NCBI RefSeq assembly: GCF_030814215.1
Contig: NZ_JAUSUT010000001.1
Span: 2,170,001 to 2,234,000, forward strand
Direction of reading: 5' to 3'
Length of the DNA stretch: 64,000 nucleotides
Source of the DNA: Amycolatopsis thermophila
GTDB lineage: Bacteria; Actinomycetota; Actinomycetes; Mycobacteriales; Pseudonocardiaceae
The stretch's first letter is position 1, and the number at the start of each line of letters is the position of its first letter. The position numbers and the translations under genes are program-made. Below, piece after piece: positions 42,443 to 54,779 of this stretch. The notes under the pieces are model-generated. The model ran no database searches, was not told the DNA's origin, and saw only the letters and a list, made by a program, of their open reading frames with translations.

Positions 42443-44631
42443 CCACCAACCACGAGCAGGACGCCGAGCTGGCCCGCGTGCACTACCTGCCGACCCACCG
42501 CAGCGACAGCGACCCCGCCGAGTCCAGCACGGAGGTGCTGGAGGGCGAGATCATCACCGATGCCGACTACCGCGCACTCCAGCGCGAGAAGGCCCGCCAG
42601 CGCTACGCCCTCTACCGGCAGGACGCGTTGACCGTCTACCGCGGGGTGAAGACGGCCGCCACGCACCAGGTCACCAAGTCGGCCGGCAAAGCCGTCCTGG
42701 CCGCGGGGGTGACCACGGTGCAGGGTGTGGAGTCGTGGGCCAAGCGCGCCTGGGACGCCTCCACGATGGGTGTCTACCGGCGGCAGATCAAGGCCGCGGA
42801 GGCGATGGGCGACCGTGAGGCCCTGGCGGAGTGGACCGAGCGCAAGGAGGCCGCCGCCGAGCGCCGCCACCAGCGCCTCAAGGACCTGCCCGGCGTCGCG
42901 TTCGGGGTGGCGAAAGTCCTGCTCGGCAGCCTGGCCGGGTGCGTGGCGCTGACGCTGCTGGTCGGCATCTTCGTCCAGCTCTCCGGGTCAGGCGCGTTCA
43001 TCGACGTCATCACCGGGGTCCTCTCGGCGATCCGCTGGATCTTCACCGCGATCGCCGTGGCGTGGACGCCGTTCCTGATGGCCCTGCCGGTGTTCGTGCT
43101 GCTCGCGGCCTACCGCGAGGGCCGCAAGCGCGGCCAGTCCCCGGCCTGGCTCGCCACCGCCCGCGAGGCCGACCTGGACGCCGCGATCGACGAAACCACC
43201 ATCGCCCGGGCGCTGGAGGCGCTGCGGATTCCGCAGATCACCGCCTACCTCAAGCAGGGCCTCCCGCTCCAGTACCTCACCACCGCCCGGGCCGACGGGC
43301 GCGGCACGCACGCCGTGATCCGGCTCCCGGCCGGGGTCACCGCCGAGAAGATCGCCCGCCGCCGCGCCGACCTCGCCACCGGCCTGCACCGGCTGGCGAA
43401 GGAGGTCTGGCCCACCACCGGGTCGGAGGCCGGAATCCTGGACCTGTGGGTCGCCGACAAGGGCGCCCTGGCGGAGGGCGCGGGACCGTATCCGCTGCTC
43501 AGCGACGGTCTGGTGGACGTGTTCAAGGGGGTGCCGTTCGGCAAGACCCTGCGCGGCACGCCGATCAGCGCCCCTTTGATGGAGCGCAACACCATCACCG
43601 GCGGCATGCCCGGCCAGGGCAAGAGCTCCGCGGCCCGGGTCATCATGGCCGGTGCCGCCCTCGATCCCACGGCTGAGCTGCGGATCTACGTGCCGGACGC
43701 GAACTTCGACTTCGAGGCGTTCAAGCCGCGCTGCTCCCGCTACGTCATGGGCGCCGAGGACGAGAAGATCGAGCAGATCCTGGCTGACCTGCGGCAACTG
43801 CACGCCGAAGTGCAGGCCCGCGGTGAACTGCTCATCAAGTTCGAGGTCCCCGCGGTCACCCGCGAGCTGGCGTCCAAGAACGTCGGGTTGCACCCGCTGT
43901 TCTGCCTGCTCGAAGAGGCCCACGTTGCCATCCAGCACCCCAAGCACGGCAAGGAAATCGCCAAGTTGCTGGTGGACATCGTGCGGCTGGGCCGCAAGCG
44001 CGGCATCCACATGCTGGTGTCCACCCAGGCCCCGACCAAGGACTCCATGCCCCGCGACGTGACCCGGAACTGCTCCAACGGCATCGCCTTCGCCGTCGGT
44101 GACCACGTCGCCAACGACGCGCTGCTGGGGCAGGGCGCCTACGCGGCCGGCCACCGCGCCACCGAGCTGATCCCCGGCACGGACAAGGGGACTGCCGTGG
44201 TGAAGGGCTTCACCGGCGAGCGCAGCGACATCGTGCAGGTGTACTTCCTGGACGTGTCCCGCGACAACGACCAGGTGACCCCGATCATCGAGCGCGCGAT
44301 GGCCGCGATCGAGCAGGACGGCCGCGGCCTGCCCGGTGGCGACCGGCCCGCCCCGCAGATCGAGGCGCCGGTGTCCCGGGACCTGCTCGAAGACCTCGAC
44401 GAAGTCCTGGGGAACGACCCGATCCCGGCCGCGAAGGTGGCGCCGCTGCTGTCCGCGCTGGCCCCGGACTGGCCGCCGTACCAGGGCCTCACCGGCACCC
44501 GGCTGTGCGCCGAGCTGGCCGCGATCGGGGTCAAGGTGCCCAGCTCGAAGAACCGCTACCCCATCGATCCGGTCACTATCCGTGAAGCTCTCGCTGTCGC
44601 GGCCACCGAAGACCTGGACGACGACGAGTAG
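42439..44631 (+). CDS. FtsK/SpoIIIE-type conjugative DNA translocase (TraB/TraSA-like)
   Basis: 730 aa. Two membrane helices (about 158-185 and 197-222) follow a cytosolic N-domain. The motor has Walker A GGMPGQGKSS (about 388), Walker B LFCLLEEAH (about 490) and the sensor STQAPTKD. A C-terminal winged-helix-like region (about 650-720) should read clt DNA. Such proteins form hexameric pores that move double-stranded DNA between hyphae without relaxase. CTAAC repeats lie directly downstream. Coupled to the DUF2637 gene. Confidence 0.9.
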   Translation: MTTNHEQDAELARVHYLPTHRSDSDPAESSTEVLEGEIITDADYRALQREKARQRYALYRQDALTVYRGVKTAATHQVTKSAGKAVLAAGVTTVQGVESWAKRAWDASTMGVYRRQIKAAEAMGDREALAEWTERKEAAAERRHQRLKDLPGVAFGVAKVLLGSLAGCVALTLLVGIFVQLSGSGAFIDVITGVLSAIRWIFTAIAVAWTPFLMALPVFVLLAAYREGRKRGQSPAWLATAREADLDAAIDETTIARALEALRIPQITAYLKQGLPLQYLTTARADGRGTHAVIRLPAGVTAEKIARRRADLATGLHRLAKEVWPTTGSEAGILDLWVADKGALAEGAGPYPLLSDGLVDVFKGVPFGKTLRGTPISAPLMERNTITGGMPGQGKSSAARVIMAGAALDPTAELRIYVPDANFDFEAFKPRCSRYVMGAEDEKIEQILADLRQLHAEVQARGELLIKFEVPAVTRELASKNVGLHPLFCLLEEAHVAIQHPKHGKEIAKLLVDIVRLGRKRGIHMLVSTQAPTKDSMPRDVTRNCSNGIAFAVGDHVANDALLGQGAYAAGHRATELIPGTDKGTAVVKGFTGERSDIVQVYFLDVSRDNDQVTPIIERAMAAIEQDGRGLPGGDRPAPQIEAPVSRDLLEDLDEVLGNDPIPAAKVAPLLSALAPDWPPYQGLTGTRLCAELAAIGVKVPSSKNRYPIDPVTIREALAVAATEDLDDDE

Positions 44632-44642
44632 CCCGACCACCC

Positions 44643-44823
44643 GGGTTAGACCCGGCTGCACCCCCGCGAGAACCTCGGGAATCCAGCCCGAATCCCGGGT
44701 CTGCGAGGCGACCTAACTCGCCTAACCCACCTAACTTCTCGCAGGCCAGCGGCTATCCGGGGCATCTAACCCACAGGGTTAGAAACCTAACCCGCTCTCC
44801 GCGACCTAACCCCGCAACCTAAC
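44643..44823. repeat. CTAAC repeats downstream of tra: candidate clt
   Basis: Seven direct CTAAC cores (CCTAAC at 44712, 44721 and 44730 with exact 9-bp period, CTAAC at 44766, CCTAAC at 44786, 44805 and 44818) and two inverted GGGTTAG copies (44643, 44776). GGGTTAG-AAAC-CTAACCC at 44776-44793 is a hairpin. Short repeats beside tra serve as TraB recognition sites in Streptomyces plasmids. Confidence 0.75.
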
Positions 44824-44855
44824 CCACTCGACGACACAAACCGGAGGTGATCGCC

Positions 44856-45017
44856 GTGACCTCTCACGCCCTCATGTCATCACACACAGTGACTTTTGGA
44901 GGACCGTTGACCGCCCGCCTCGCTCGCCTGATCGCCCGGTTCGTCGCCACCTGCTCCGACTGCGGCGCCCGCATCCCCGCCGACCAGGTCATGTGCTCGA
45001 TCTGCGCCAACAAGTAG
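44856..45017 (+). CDS. small zinc-ribbon protein
   Basis: 53 aa from GTG 44856 (GGAGG 8 bases upstream) or 36 aa from TTG 44907 (GGAGG 4 bases upstream). It ends with CSDCGARIPADQVMCSIC, two CxxC knuckles of a zinc ribbon. No known name. It may bind nucleic acid or protein in the replication module. Confidence 0.6.
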   Translation: MTSHALMSSHTVTFGGPLTARLARLIARFVATCSDCGARIPADQVMCSICANK

Positions 45018-45046
45018 ACCCACCGTCGCGAAAGGACACACCACCG

Positions 45047-45217
45047 ATGGCAAGCAACAAGCCCCTCGTGCACCGCGGAACCAAGTCCTGGTGGACCGGC
45101 GACGTGAAGACCCTCTGCGGGCTCACCATCCCCGGCCGGGACGCGAAGTCGCCGTGGTTCACCAGCCCCGCCTGCCCTGAGTGCGAAGCCAAGCACAAGG
45201 CCCGCAAGGGCAAGTAG
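45047..45217 (+). CDS. small Cys-containing basic protein
   Basis: 56 aa: MASNKPLVHRGTKSWWTGDV, then LCGL and PACPECEAKHKARKGK, so C-x(n)-CxxC could hold zinc. ATG at 45047 with AAAGGA upstream. Not recognised; small proteins of this type recur in actinobacterial elements. Confidence 0.6.
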   Translation: MASNKPLVHRGTKSWWTGDVKTLCGLTIPGRDAKSPWFTSPACPECEAKHKARKGK

Positions 45218-45303
45218 CACGCCGAACCCTGCCGGGCCGCCCGTCCGACTCGCCTCCGGGCGGCCCGGCAGCACCAAGCCACCTCATCCCGAAAGGGCTC
45301 TCG

Positions 45304-46260
45304 ATGACCACCCGCACCGCTGACGCTCTGCTCGCCGCTGCCCTGGACGCCGCGTCCCGCGGCTGGCACGTCTTCCCGCTCGCTCCCGGCCGCAAGTACC
45401 CCGCCCTGCATGGCGCCACCGACTGCCCGGGCACCGGCGCCTGCACCGGAGGTCACCTCGGATGGGAGCGGCGCGCCACGACCGATCCTGACCGCATCCG
45501 CGCCGCGTGGTCCCGCGCCCCGTACAACGTCGGTGTGGCGACCGGCCCGTCCGGGCTGTGCGTGATCGACCTCGACACGCTCAAGCCCGGTGAGACCGAA
45601 GCCGACATCCCGGAGCCGTGGCGCTCCAACGGTGATCGCTCCGGTGAAGATGTGCTCGCCGATCTCGCTATCCAGGCCGGGGAAGAGCTGCCCGGCGACA
45701 CCCTGACCGTCCGCACCCCCTCCGGGGGCCTGCACCTGTACTACGCCGCGCCGGACGGGATCGAGCTGCGCAACACCGAAGGGGACCGCGGCCGCGGGCT
45801 GGGCTGGAAGATCGACACCCGCGCCTGGGGCGGCTACGTCGTCGGCCCCGGCTCGATCATCAACGGCCGCGCCTACGAGTCCATCTACGACGGGCACGTG
45901 GCTCCGCTCCCGGAGTGGCTGGCGGACCGGCTCACCCCGGCGCCGCTGCCGGCCGCGCCGGTGACTCCGATCCGGCCGAAGGCGTCGCGACCGCGCTACC
46001 TGGAGGCCGCGATCCGGGCCGAGTGCGCCAAGGTCCACCAGGCCCCGAAGAACCAGCGCAACGCCACGCTCTTCGCCGCCGCGGTCGCCCTCGGACAACT
46101 GGTCGCCGGTGGCGCGCTGTCCGCGGAGGAACACGAAACCGTGCTGCTCACGGCAGCCGGGCGGCACGTTGCCGAAGGCGCCTACACCGAGCGGCAGGCC
46201 CGCAAGACCATCGCGTCCGGCCTGAGGACCGGGCACAACCGGCCGCGCCGCATCGCCTGA
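45304..46260 (+). CDS. bifunctional DNA primase/polymerase (prim-pol)
   Basis: 318 aa. The N-terminal AEP prim-pol domain shows GWHVFPLAPGRKYPALHGAT, NVGVATGPSGLCVIDLDTLK with the catalytic Asp pair (about 87-89), RTPSGGLHLYY and the GGYVVGPGS loop. It primes or copies AICE DNA during autonomous replication, with the RepA-like helicase encoded next on the same strand. ATG at 45304 has GAAAGGG. Confidence 0.9.
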   Translation: MTTRTADALLAAALDAASRGWHVFPLAPGRKYPALHGATDCPGTGACTGGHLGWERRATTDPDRIRAAWSRAPYNVGVATGPSGLCVIDLDTLKPGETEADIPEPWRSNGDRSGEDVLADLAIQAGEELPGDTLTVRTPSGGLHLYYAAPDGIELRNTEGDRGRGLGWKIDTRAWGGYVVGPGSIINGRAYESIYDGHVAPLPEWLADRLTPAPLPAAPVTPIRPKASRPRYLEAAIRAECAKVHQAPKNQRNATLFAAAVALGQLVAGGALSAEEHETVLLTAAGRHVAEGAYTERQARKTIASGLRTGHNRPRRIA

Positions 46261-46500
46261 TCAATCAACCGTGGAGGAGCCATCATGCCCGTTGCTCGCG
46301 CGACGAAGGCGTACGTAGCGCAGCCACGAGCGCAGCGCCCAGAACGCGAACAGAAGCGTGATCGCCCCTTGCCACCAGGGCGACAAGTCCTCGGACCACA
46401 GCACCCACAACGTCACCTCGCACACAAGCAACGCGGTCGTGAGGATCGCCGCGACCAGGAACGCACGCGGCGAATCCGGGTGAGGTGGCTCGGTCGGCAT
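46261..46500 (-). CDS. small membrane protein encoded antisense between replication genes
   Basis: 79 aa: MPTEPPHPDSPR then two membrane helices (AFLVAAILTTALLVCEVTLWVLW and WWQGAITLLFAFWALRSWL) and a basic tail. ATG at 46500 has GAGG 9 bases upstream. Its stop touches the prim-pol stop. No family recognised. It breaks the otherwise co-directional replication module. Confidence 0.6.
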   Translation of the reverse strand: MPTEPPHPDSPRAFLVAAILTTALLVCEVTLWVLWSEDLSPWWQGAITLLFAFWALRSWLRYVRLRRASNGHDGSSTVD

Positions 46501-46559
46501 GGACAAGAGCCTCACACACCCCAACCTCGACCGCATGTGACCGAACGGAGCAACTGATC

Positions 46560-47612
46560 ATGCCCGCACCGCGCGTCCTCGCTTCGGTCCCCGACCAGCC
46601 CGCGCGCAAGACCCGGTGGACCGACGCCGAACTCATGGCCGTCGACTTCCCGGAGCCGCGGTGGGCCGTGCCCGGCCTGCTCTGCGAAGGGCTCAACTTG
46701 CTCGCCGGAGCACCAAAGCTCGGCAAGTCCTGGCTGTCCCTCGGACTCGGCGCGGACATCGCCAACGGCGATCCCGTCCTGGGCGGCATCGAGGTCGAGC
46801 GCGGGCCGGTGCTGTACTGCGCGCTGGAGGACACCGGACGGCGGTTGCAGCGCCGCCGTCGTCAGATGCTCGCTGCGGGTGGGCGGGCCGCGCCGCTGCT
46901 CACGCTGGAGACCGCGTGCCCCACCATGAACCACGGCGGTGAGGCGCTGCTGTGCGAGTGGCTGGACGAGAACCCGCACGCTCGCCTGGTCATCATCGAC
47001 ACCTTCGCCAAGATGCGCGGCGCGGACCCGGCCGGCATGTCCGCCTACGCCGCGGACTACGCCGCCGCCGTCCGGTTCAAGACCCTCGCCGACCACTACG
47101 GCGTGCCGTTCCTGCTCATCCACCACGTGCGCAAGCAGAGCGCGGAGGACTTCCAGGACACCGTATCGGGCACCAACGGCCTGACCGGCGCCGTGGACGC
47201 CACGCTCGTGCTCAAGCGGGCCCGCGGCCAAGCGGACGGGGTGCTGCACGTGACCGGCCGCGACGTCGAAGAGGCCGAGTACGCCATGAGCTTCGACGCC
47301 ACGTCCGGCGCCTGGACCAAGCTGGACGGCCCGGCCGCGGACTACCAGATGCACGACACGCGCGCCCAGATCAAGCGGTTCGTTCGCGACTACCCCGGCC
47401 AGAAGCCCGCGGCGATCGCCGACGCGTTGCAGCTCAACCCGAACACCGTCCGCCAGACCTGCACCCGCATGGCGAAGGACGGGCAGCTCCGCGCCGCCCC
47501 GGGCGGCACGTACTTCCCGGCCGAACCCGCGAGTGACAGTGACAGCACCCCGGAGCTGTCACACCTGTCACTCCGTCACTCAACCGCCCTTGACCAGCAA
47601 GAACAGGAGTGA
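46560..47612 (+). CDS. RepA-like hexameric helicase/AAA ATPase
   Basis: 350 aa. RecA-like fold with Walker A GAPKLGKSW (about 50-58), YCALEDTGRRLQRR, Walker B LVIIDTF, and HHVRKQ/SGTNGLTGAVDATLVL motifs, as in RepA/RSF1010-type and KaiC-like helicases. The C-terminal part (about 260-310) is a winged helix (KPAAIADALQLNPNTVRQTC). With the prim-pol it forms a minimal replication pair. The coding 3' end contains TGTCAC repeats. Confidence 0.85.
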   Translation: MPAPRVLASVPDQPARKTRWTDAELMAVDFPEPRWAVPGLLCEGLNLLAGAPKLGKSWLSLGLGADIANGDPVLGGIEVERGPVLYCALEDTGRRLQRRRRQMLAAGGRAAPLLTLETACPTMNHGGEALLCEWLDENPHARLVIIDTFAKMRGADPAGMSAYAADYAAAVRFKTLADHYGVPFLLIHHVRKQSAEDFQDTVSGTNGLTGAVDATLVLKRARGQADGVLHVTGRDVEEAEYAMSFDATSGAWTKLDGPAADYQMHDTRAQIKRFVRDYPGQKPAAIADALQLNPNTVRQTCTRMAKDGQLRAAPGGTYFPAEPASDSDSTPELSHLSLRHSTALDQQEQE

Positions 47613-47767
47613 CACCACCAGTGACACCCGTCGCCGCTGTCACTCAGCCCGGCAGTGACAGCCACAGGACCACCCCAGCCTGTCACAGCTGTCACTCTGT
47701 CACTCAATCCACTCTGACCTGCGAGAACAGGAGTGACAGCAGGTGTGACACCCCGACCGGCTGTCAC
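47533..47767. repeat. GTGACA/TGTCAC iteron-like cluster, candidate AICE origin
   Basis: At least fifteen hexamers: GTGACA at 47533, 47539, 47609, 47621, 47655, 47733, 47745; TGTCAC at 47557, 47566, 47638, 47681, 47690, 47698, 47762, and CGTCAC at 47574. A 62-bp block (47556-47617) is repeated imperfectly at 47680-47741. The first copies are inside the helicase gene. Confidence 0.75.
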
Positions 47768-47807
47768 ACCACCCCGGCCCTGACCACCCGCGCGAAGGAG
47801 GAATGCG

Positions 47808-48026
47808 ATGGACACGCCACCGGTGCCTGAGCGGCAGCTCTACCGCATCACCGAGGCCATGCGCCTGCTCTCGATGAGCCGATCCGTCATCTACGAGCAG
47901 ATTCGCGCGGGACGTCTCCGCTCGGTCAAACAGGGGCGAGCCCGGCTCATCCCGGCCCAAGCCATCAGCGACTACGTCCAACTCCTCATCAACGAATCGG
48001 AGGTCATGAGTGGCGAAGCAGCGTAG
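47808..48026 (+). CDS. xis: excisionase (Xis), MerR-like helix-turn-helix
   Basis: 72 aa. LYRITEAMRLLSMSRSVIYE and QIRAGRLRSVKQGRARLIPA form the winged helix of HTH_17/Xis proteins that bend DNA and direct integrase toward excision. ATG at 47808 with AAGGAGG upstream. It overlaps int by 17 bp, the usual xis-int coupling in AICEs. Confidence 0.88.
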   Translation: MDTPPVPERQLYRITEAMRLLSMSRSVIYEQIRAGRLRSVKQGRARLIPAQAISDYVQLLINESEVMSGEAA

Positions 48027-49158
48027 CAACGGCGACGGGGGACTGTTCTGGGAGGAATCCCGACAGCGCTGGCGCGCTGAGGTCACCATCGGCTACACCC
48101 CGGCCGGAAAACGCCGGACGCGAAGGGCCTACGCCAAGACCAAGACCGAGGCCAAGAACAAGCTCAAAGAGCTGTTCAAAGACCTCGAAGAGGGCATCAC
48201 CGAAGACCGGAAGTACACCGTCGCGCACGCGGTCCGCGACTTCCTCGCGTACGGCCTGCCGCGCCGCAGCACCGGCACGGTGGACAAGCTCACCAACCTC
48301 GCGAACACGCACATCATCCCCGGCCTGGGCGCCCGGAAGCTCCGGGAGCTGACGGCCGACGACGTGGACCGATGGCTGGCCGATCGCGCAAAGGTGCTGT
48401 CCACGCGATCGCTTCGGGAGGTGCTGTCGCTGCTTCGGCGCAGCATCGAGCGGGCCCAGAAGCGCGAGAAGGTGCGCCGCAACGTCGTTCTCCTCTGCGA
48501 GGTCCCCGAGGGCCGCGCCGGACGTCCCTCGAAGTCCCTGACGTTCGAACAGGCGGAAGCGGTGCTGCGGGCCGCGGAGGGGACACCGATGCGCGCTTAC
48601 GTCGTTGTGTCCCTCCTCACCGGCGCCCGGACCGAGGAGATGCGCGCGCTCACCTGGTCACATGTCGATCTCGTCGGCCGACCGGACGCGAACCCGCCCA
48701 TTCCCCCGCACATGATGGTGTGGCGCTCCGTCCGCGAGCACGGCGACACCAAGACACGGAAGTCCCGCCGCTCGCTCGCCCTGCCGAAGCGCTGTGTCGA
48801 GGCCCTGAGGGCCCACCAGGTCAAGCAGGACTACATGCGGACGCTCGCGCGCGGGCGGTGGCAGGAGACCGGCCTGGTGTTCTCCTCAGCCGTGGGGACC
48901 GAGCTGGACGCCGCCAACGTCCGCCGGGCGTTCCGGAAGGTGGTCGAGAAGGCGGGGCTGGAGGCGAAGGACTGGACGCCCCGTGAGCTACGGCACAGCT
49001 TCGTCTCGCTGCTCTCGGACAGCGGCGTACCGATCGAGCAGATCTCGCGCCTGATGGGCCACAACGGGACGGCCGTGACCGAGCTGGTCTACCGGCACCA
49101 GCTCCGGCCGGTCATCGAGCACGGAGCCGAGGCGATGGACCGGATCTTCGCGAGCTGA
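48010..49158 (+). CDS. int: tyrosine-recombinase integrase
   Basis: 382 aa. N-terminal arm-binding AP2-like part (GGLFWEESRQRWRAEVTIGY), core-binding SAM-like domain (about 75-160) and catalytic domain: Arg in LLTGARTEEMRALTW (about 204), R-x-x-R at TPRELRHSF (Arg328; the usual first His is Arg, common in this subgroup), His in LMGHNG (351) and nucleophile Tyr in LVYRHQL (361). It recombines attP with tRNA-Ile. GTG at 48010. Confidence 0.93.
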   Translation: MAKQRSNGDGGLFWEESRQRWRAEVTIGYTPAGKRRTRRAYAKTKTEAKNKLKELFKDLEEGITEDRKYTVAHAVRDFLAYGLPRRSTGTVDKLTNLANTHIIPGLGARKLRELTADDVDRWLADRAKVLSTRSLREVLSLLRRSIERAQKREKVRRNVVLLCEVPEGRAGRPSKSLTFEQAEAVLRAAEGTPMRAYVVVSLLTGARTEEMRALTWSHVDLVGRPDANPPIPPHMMVWRSVREHGDTKTRKSRRSLALPKRCVEALRAHQVKQDYMRTLARGRWQETGLVFSSAVGTELDAANVRRAFRKVVEKAGLEAKDWTPRELRHSFVSLLSDSGVPIEQISRLMGHNGTAVTELVYRHQLRPVIEHGAEAMDRIFAS

Positions 49159-49184
49159 GGGCGTTGGCCACCGATCTGGCCACA

Positions 49185-49207
49185 ATGTCGCCCAGAATGA
49201 CGCTCAG
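49185..49207 (+). other. candidate arm-type integrase sites, right end
   Basis: ATGTCGCCCAG (49185-49195) and ATGACGCTCAG (49197-49207), phased 12 bp like the pair at the left end and placed between int and att. Confidence 0.45.
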
Positions 49208-49243
49208 CCCCCGTTTCCCTTGGTTGGGAGACGGGGGCTGAGC
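49202..49243 (-). terminator. element-supplied terminator of tRNA-Ile
   Basis: GCTCAGCCCCCGT and CCC pair with GGG and ACGGGGGCTGAGC around TTGGTT. It lies 6 bp past the tRNA-Ile 3' end and was brought by the element, replacing the hairpin now at 35642-35671. Confidence 0.75.
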
Positions 49244-49245
49244 TG

Positions 49246-49290
49246 CTGTGGGCCCAGGAGGACTTGAACCTCCGACCTCTTCGTTATCAG
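49246..49290 (-). repeat. attachment site, right copy (45-bp direct repeat)
   Basis: Identical to 35681-35725. It forms the 3' half of the intact tRNA-Ile, from the anticodon onward. Confidence 0.9.
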
Positions 49291-49322
49291 CGAAGCGCTC
49301 TAACCGCCTGAGCTATGGGCCC
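49249..49322 (-). tRNA. tRNA-Ile (anticodon GAT), AICE integration site
   Basis: Minus-strand 74-nt cloverleaf with acceptor GGGCCCA and TGGGCCC plus discriminator A, D arm AGCTCAGGCGGTTAGAGC, anticodon arm with GAT at 49286-49288, and T arm GGTTCAAGTCC. The gene stays functional because the element restores its 3' half. Confidence 0.96.
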
Positions 49323-49353
49323 TGGGAACGGAGAGAAGACTACAACACGCCTT

Positions 49354-50070
49354 CTACTCGCGTTCCGACAGGGTCACTTCAAGGCCGCCGGCCAGGTCGG
49401 CGGACACGTTGTAGATGAAGGCGCTCACGGTGGCCAGCGCGGAGAGCAGCACGATGTTGATGGCACCGAGGATGGCCGCGATGCCGAACACGCGCCCGGC
49501 GCTGATGAGCGGCTCGTTGCTGACCCCGGCCTGATCGCCGGACACCAGGGACGAGTAGGTGCCGTTCAGCTTGTCCCAGACGCCCATGCCGTCGAGCACG
49601 GTGTACAGCACGCCGACGGCCACGAGCCACACGAAGAACAGCGCGACGCCGAGCACGAGGGACAGCTTCAGCACCGACCAGGGGTCGAACCGCTTGATCT
49701 GCAGGCTCGCCCGCCGGGGGCCGCGGCCGGGTCGGCGCAGCGCGCTGGGCGCCGAACGCCCCTTGGTGCCGGCACTGGCCACGCTCACCGTTTCCTGCCC
49801 CCTCAACCCTGCCAACGCATCGTCACGCGCCGCGGGGTTGCCGAACAGTCCCTGCGCCGCCGAACCCGTGACGACCGGCTGATCGTCACCGTTCGAGTAC
49901 AACACAGTTTTCTCGGCCTGGCCTTCCGACGACCACCCGTCCCGGTAGCCACCGGCCTTCGGGTCGGTCGTCGTGCCCTGACCGGCGTCGCGGCTCAGCC
50001 GCTGCCACGGCGGGGTGCCCGCCTCACCGGCCTGCGCACCGTGCTGTTCGGGGTTCTCCGGCGTCGTCAC
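49354..50070 (-). CDS. DUF3566 membrane protein downstream of gyrA (Rv0007-like)
   Basis: 238 aa. A long polar, disordered N-half is followed by a basic LRRPGRGPRRASLQIKRFDP and a DUF3566 domain with two helices (SLVLGVALFFVWLVAVGVLYTV and AGRVFGIAAILGAINIVLLSALA). GTG at 50070 directly abuts the gyrA stop, so it is in the gyr transcript. In mycobacteria this gene sits between gyrA and tRNA-Ile, as here. Function unknown. Confidence 0.85.
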   Translation of the reverse strand: MTTPENPEQHGAQAGEAGTPPWQRLSRDAGQGTTTDPKAGGYRDGWSSEGQAEKTVLYSNGDDQPVVTGSAAQGLFGNPAARDDALAGLRGQETVSVASAGTKGRSAPSALRRPGRGPRRASLQIKRFDPWSVLKLSLVLGVALFFVWLVAVGVLYTVLDGMGVWDKLNGTYSSLVSGDQAGVSNEPLISAGRVFGIAAILGAINIVLLSALATVSAFIYNVSADLAGGLEVTLSERE

Positions 50071-52590
<2,520 letters not shown>

Positions 52591-52633
52591 GAGGTCCTTC
52601 TACTGACGAGGGGAAAGAACGAGTCGGGGCGCG

Positions 52634-54616
<1,983 letters not shown>

Positions 54617-54779
54617 TCAGTCTTGCCCAAGGGACTCCCCACTCGCCGTTCATTCTACTTGGCCAGCTCCGCTGACATGCGGCAAGGACACCCCTGATTT
54701 CGTCACAGAGGCCCGAACGCGAGTGCGGACGGGTCCGGTGCTATCCGGCGGGGGTCGGGCCGCGATATGACGCGCTCAG

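Larger units (their letters stand above)
35726..49290 (+). mobile_element. AICE (actinomycete integrative and conjugative element) in tRNA-Ile
   Basis: About 13.6 kb bounded by the 45-bp repeats. Module order from the right end: tyrosine integrase, xis, repeat-rich region, RepA-like helicase, primase-polymerase, candidate clt, TraB-type translocase, Spd-like membrane genes, GntR repressor, XRE/NUDIX pair, an orphan gene. This is the pSAM2-like plan: site-specific integration, rolling-circle-style replication, and conjugation of double-stranded DNA by one FtsK-like protein. All core genes are intact, so it may be mobile. It adds its own tRNA 3' end and terminator at the right junction. Confidence 0.9.

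Noticed and set aside
44643-44823. CTAAC repeats as a CRISPR array
   Set aside because: Units are 5-6 bp, irregularly spaced after the first three and with no unique spacers; no cas genes are present.
47533-47767. TGTCAC array as an integron or CRISPR
   Set aside because: Short inverted and direct hexamers, overlapping a coding 3' end; fits iterons better.
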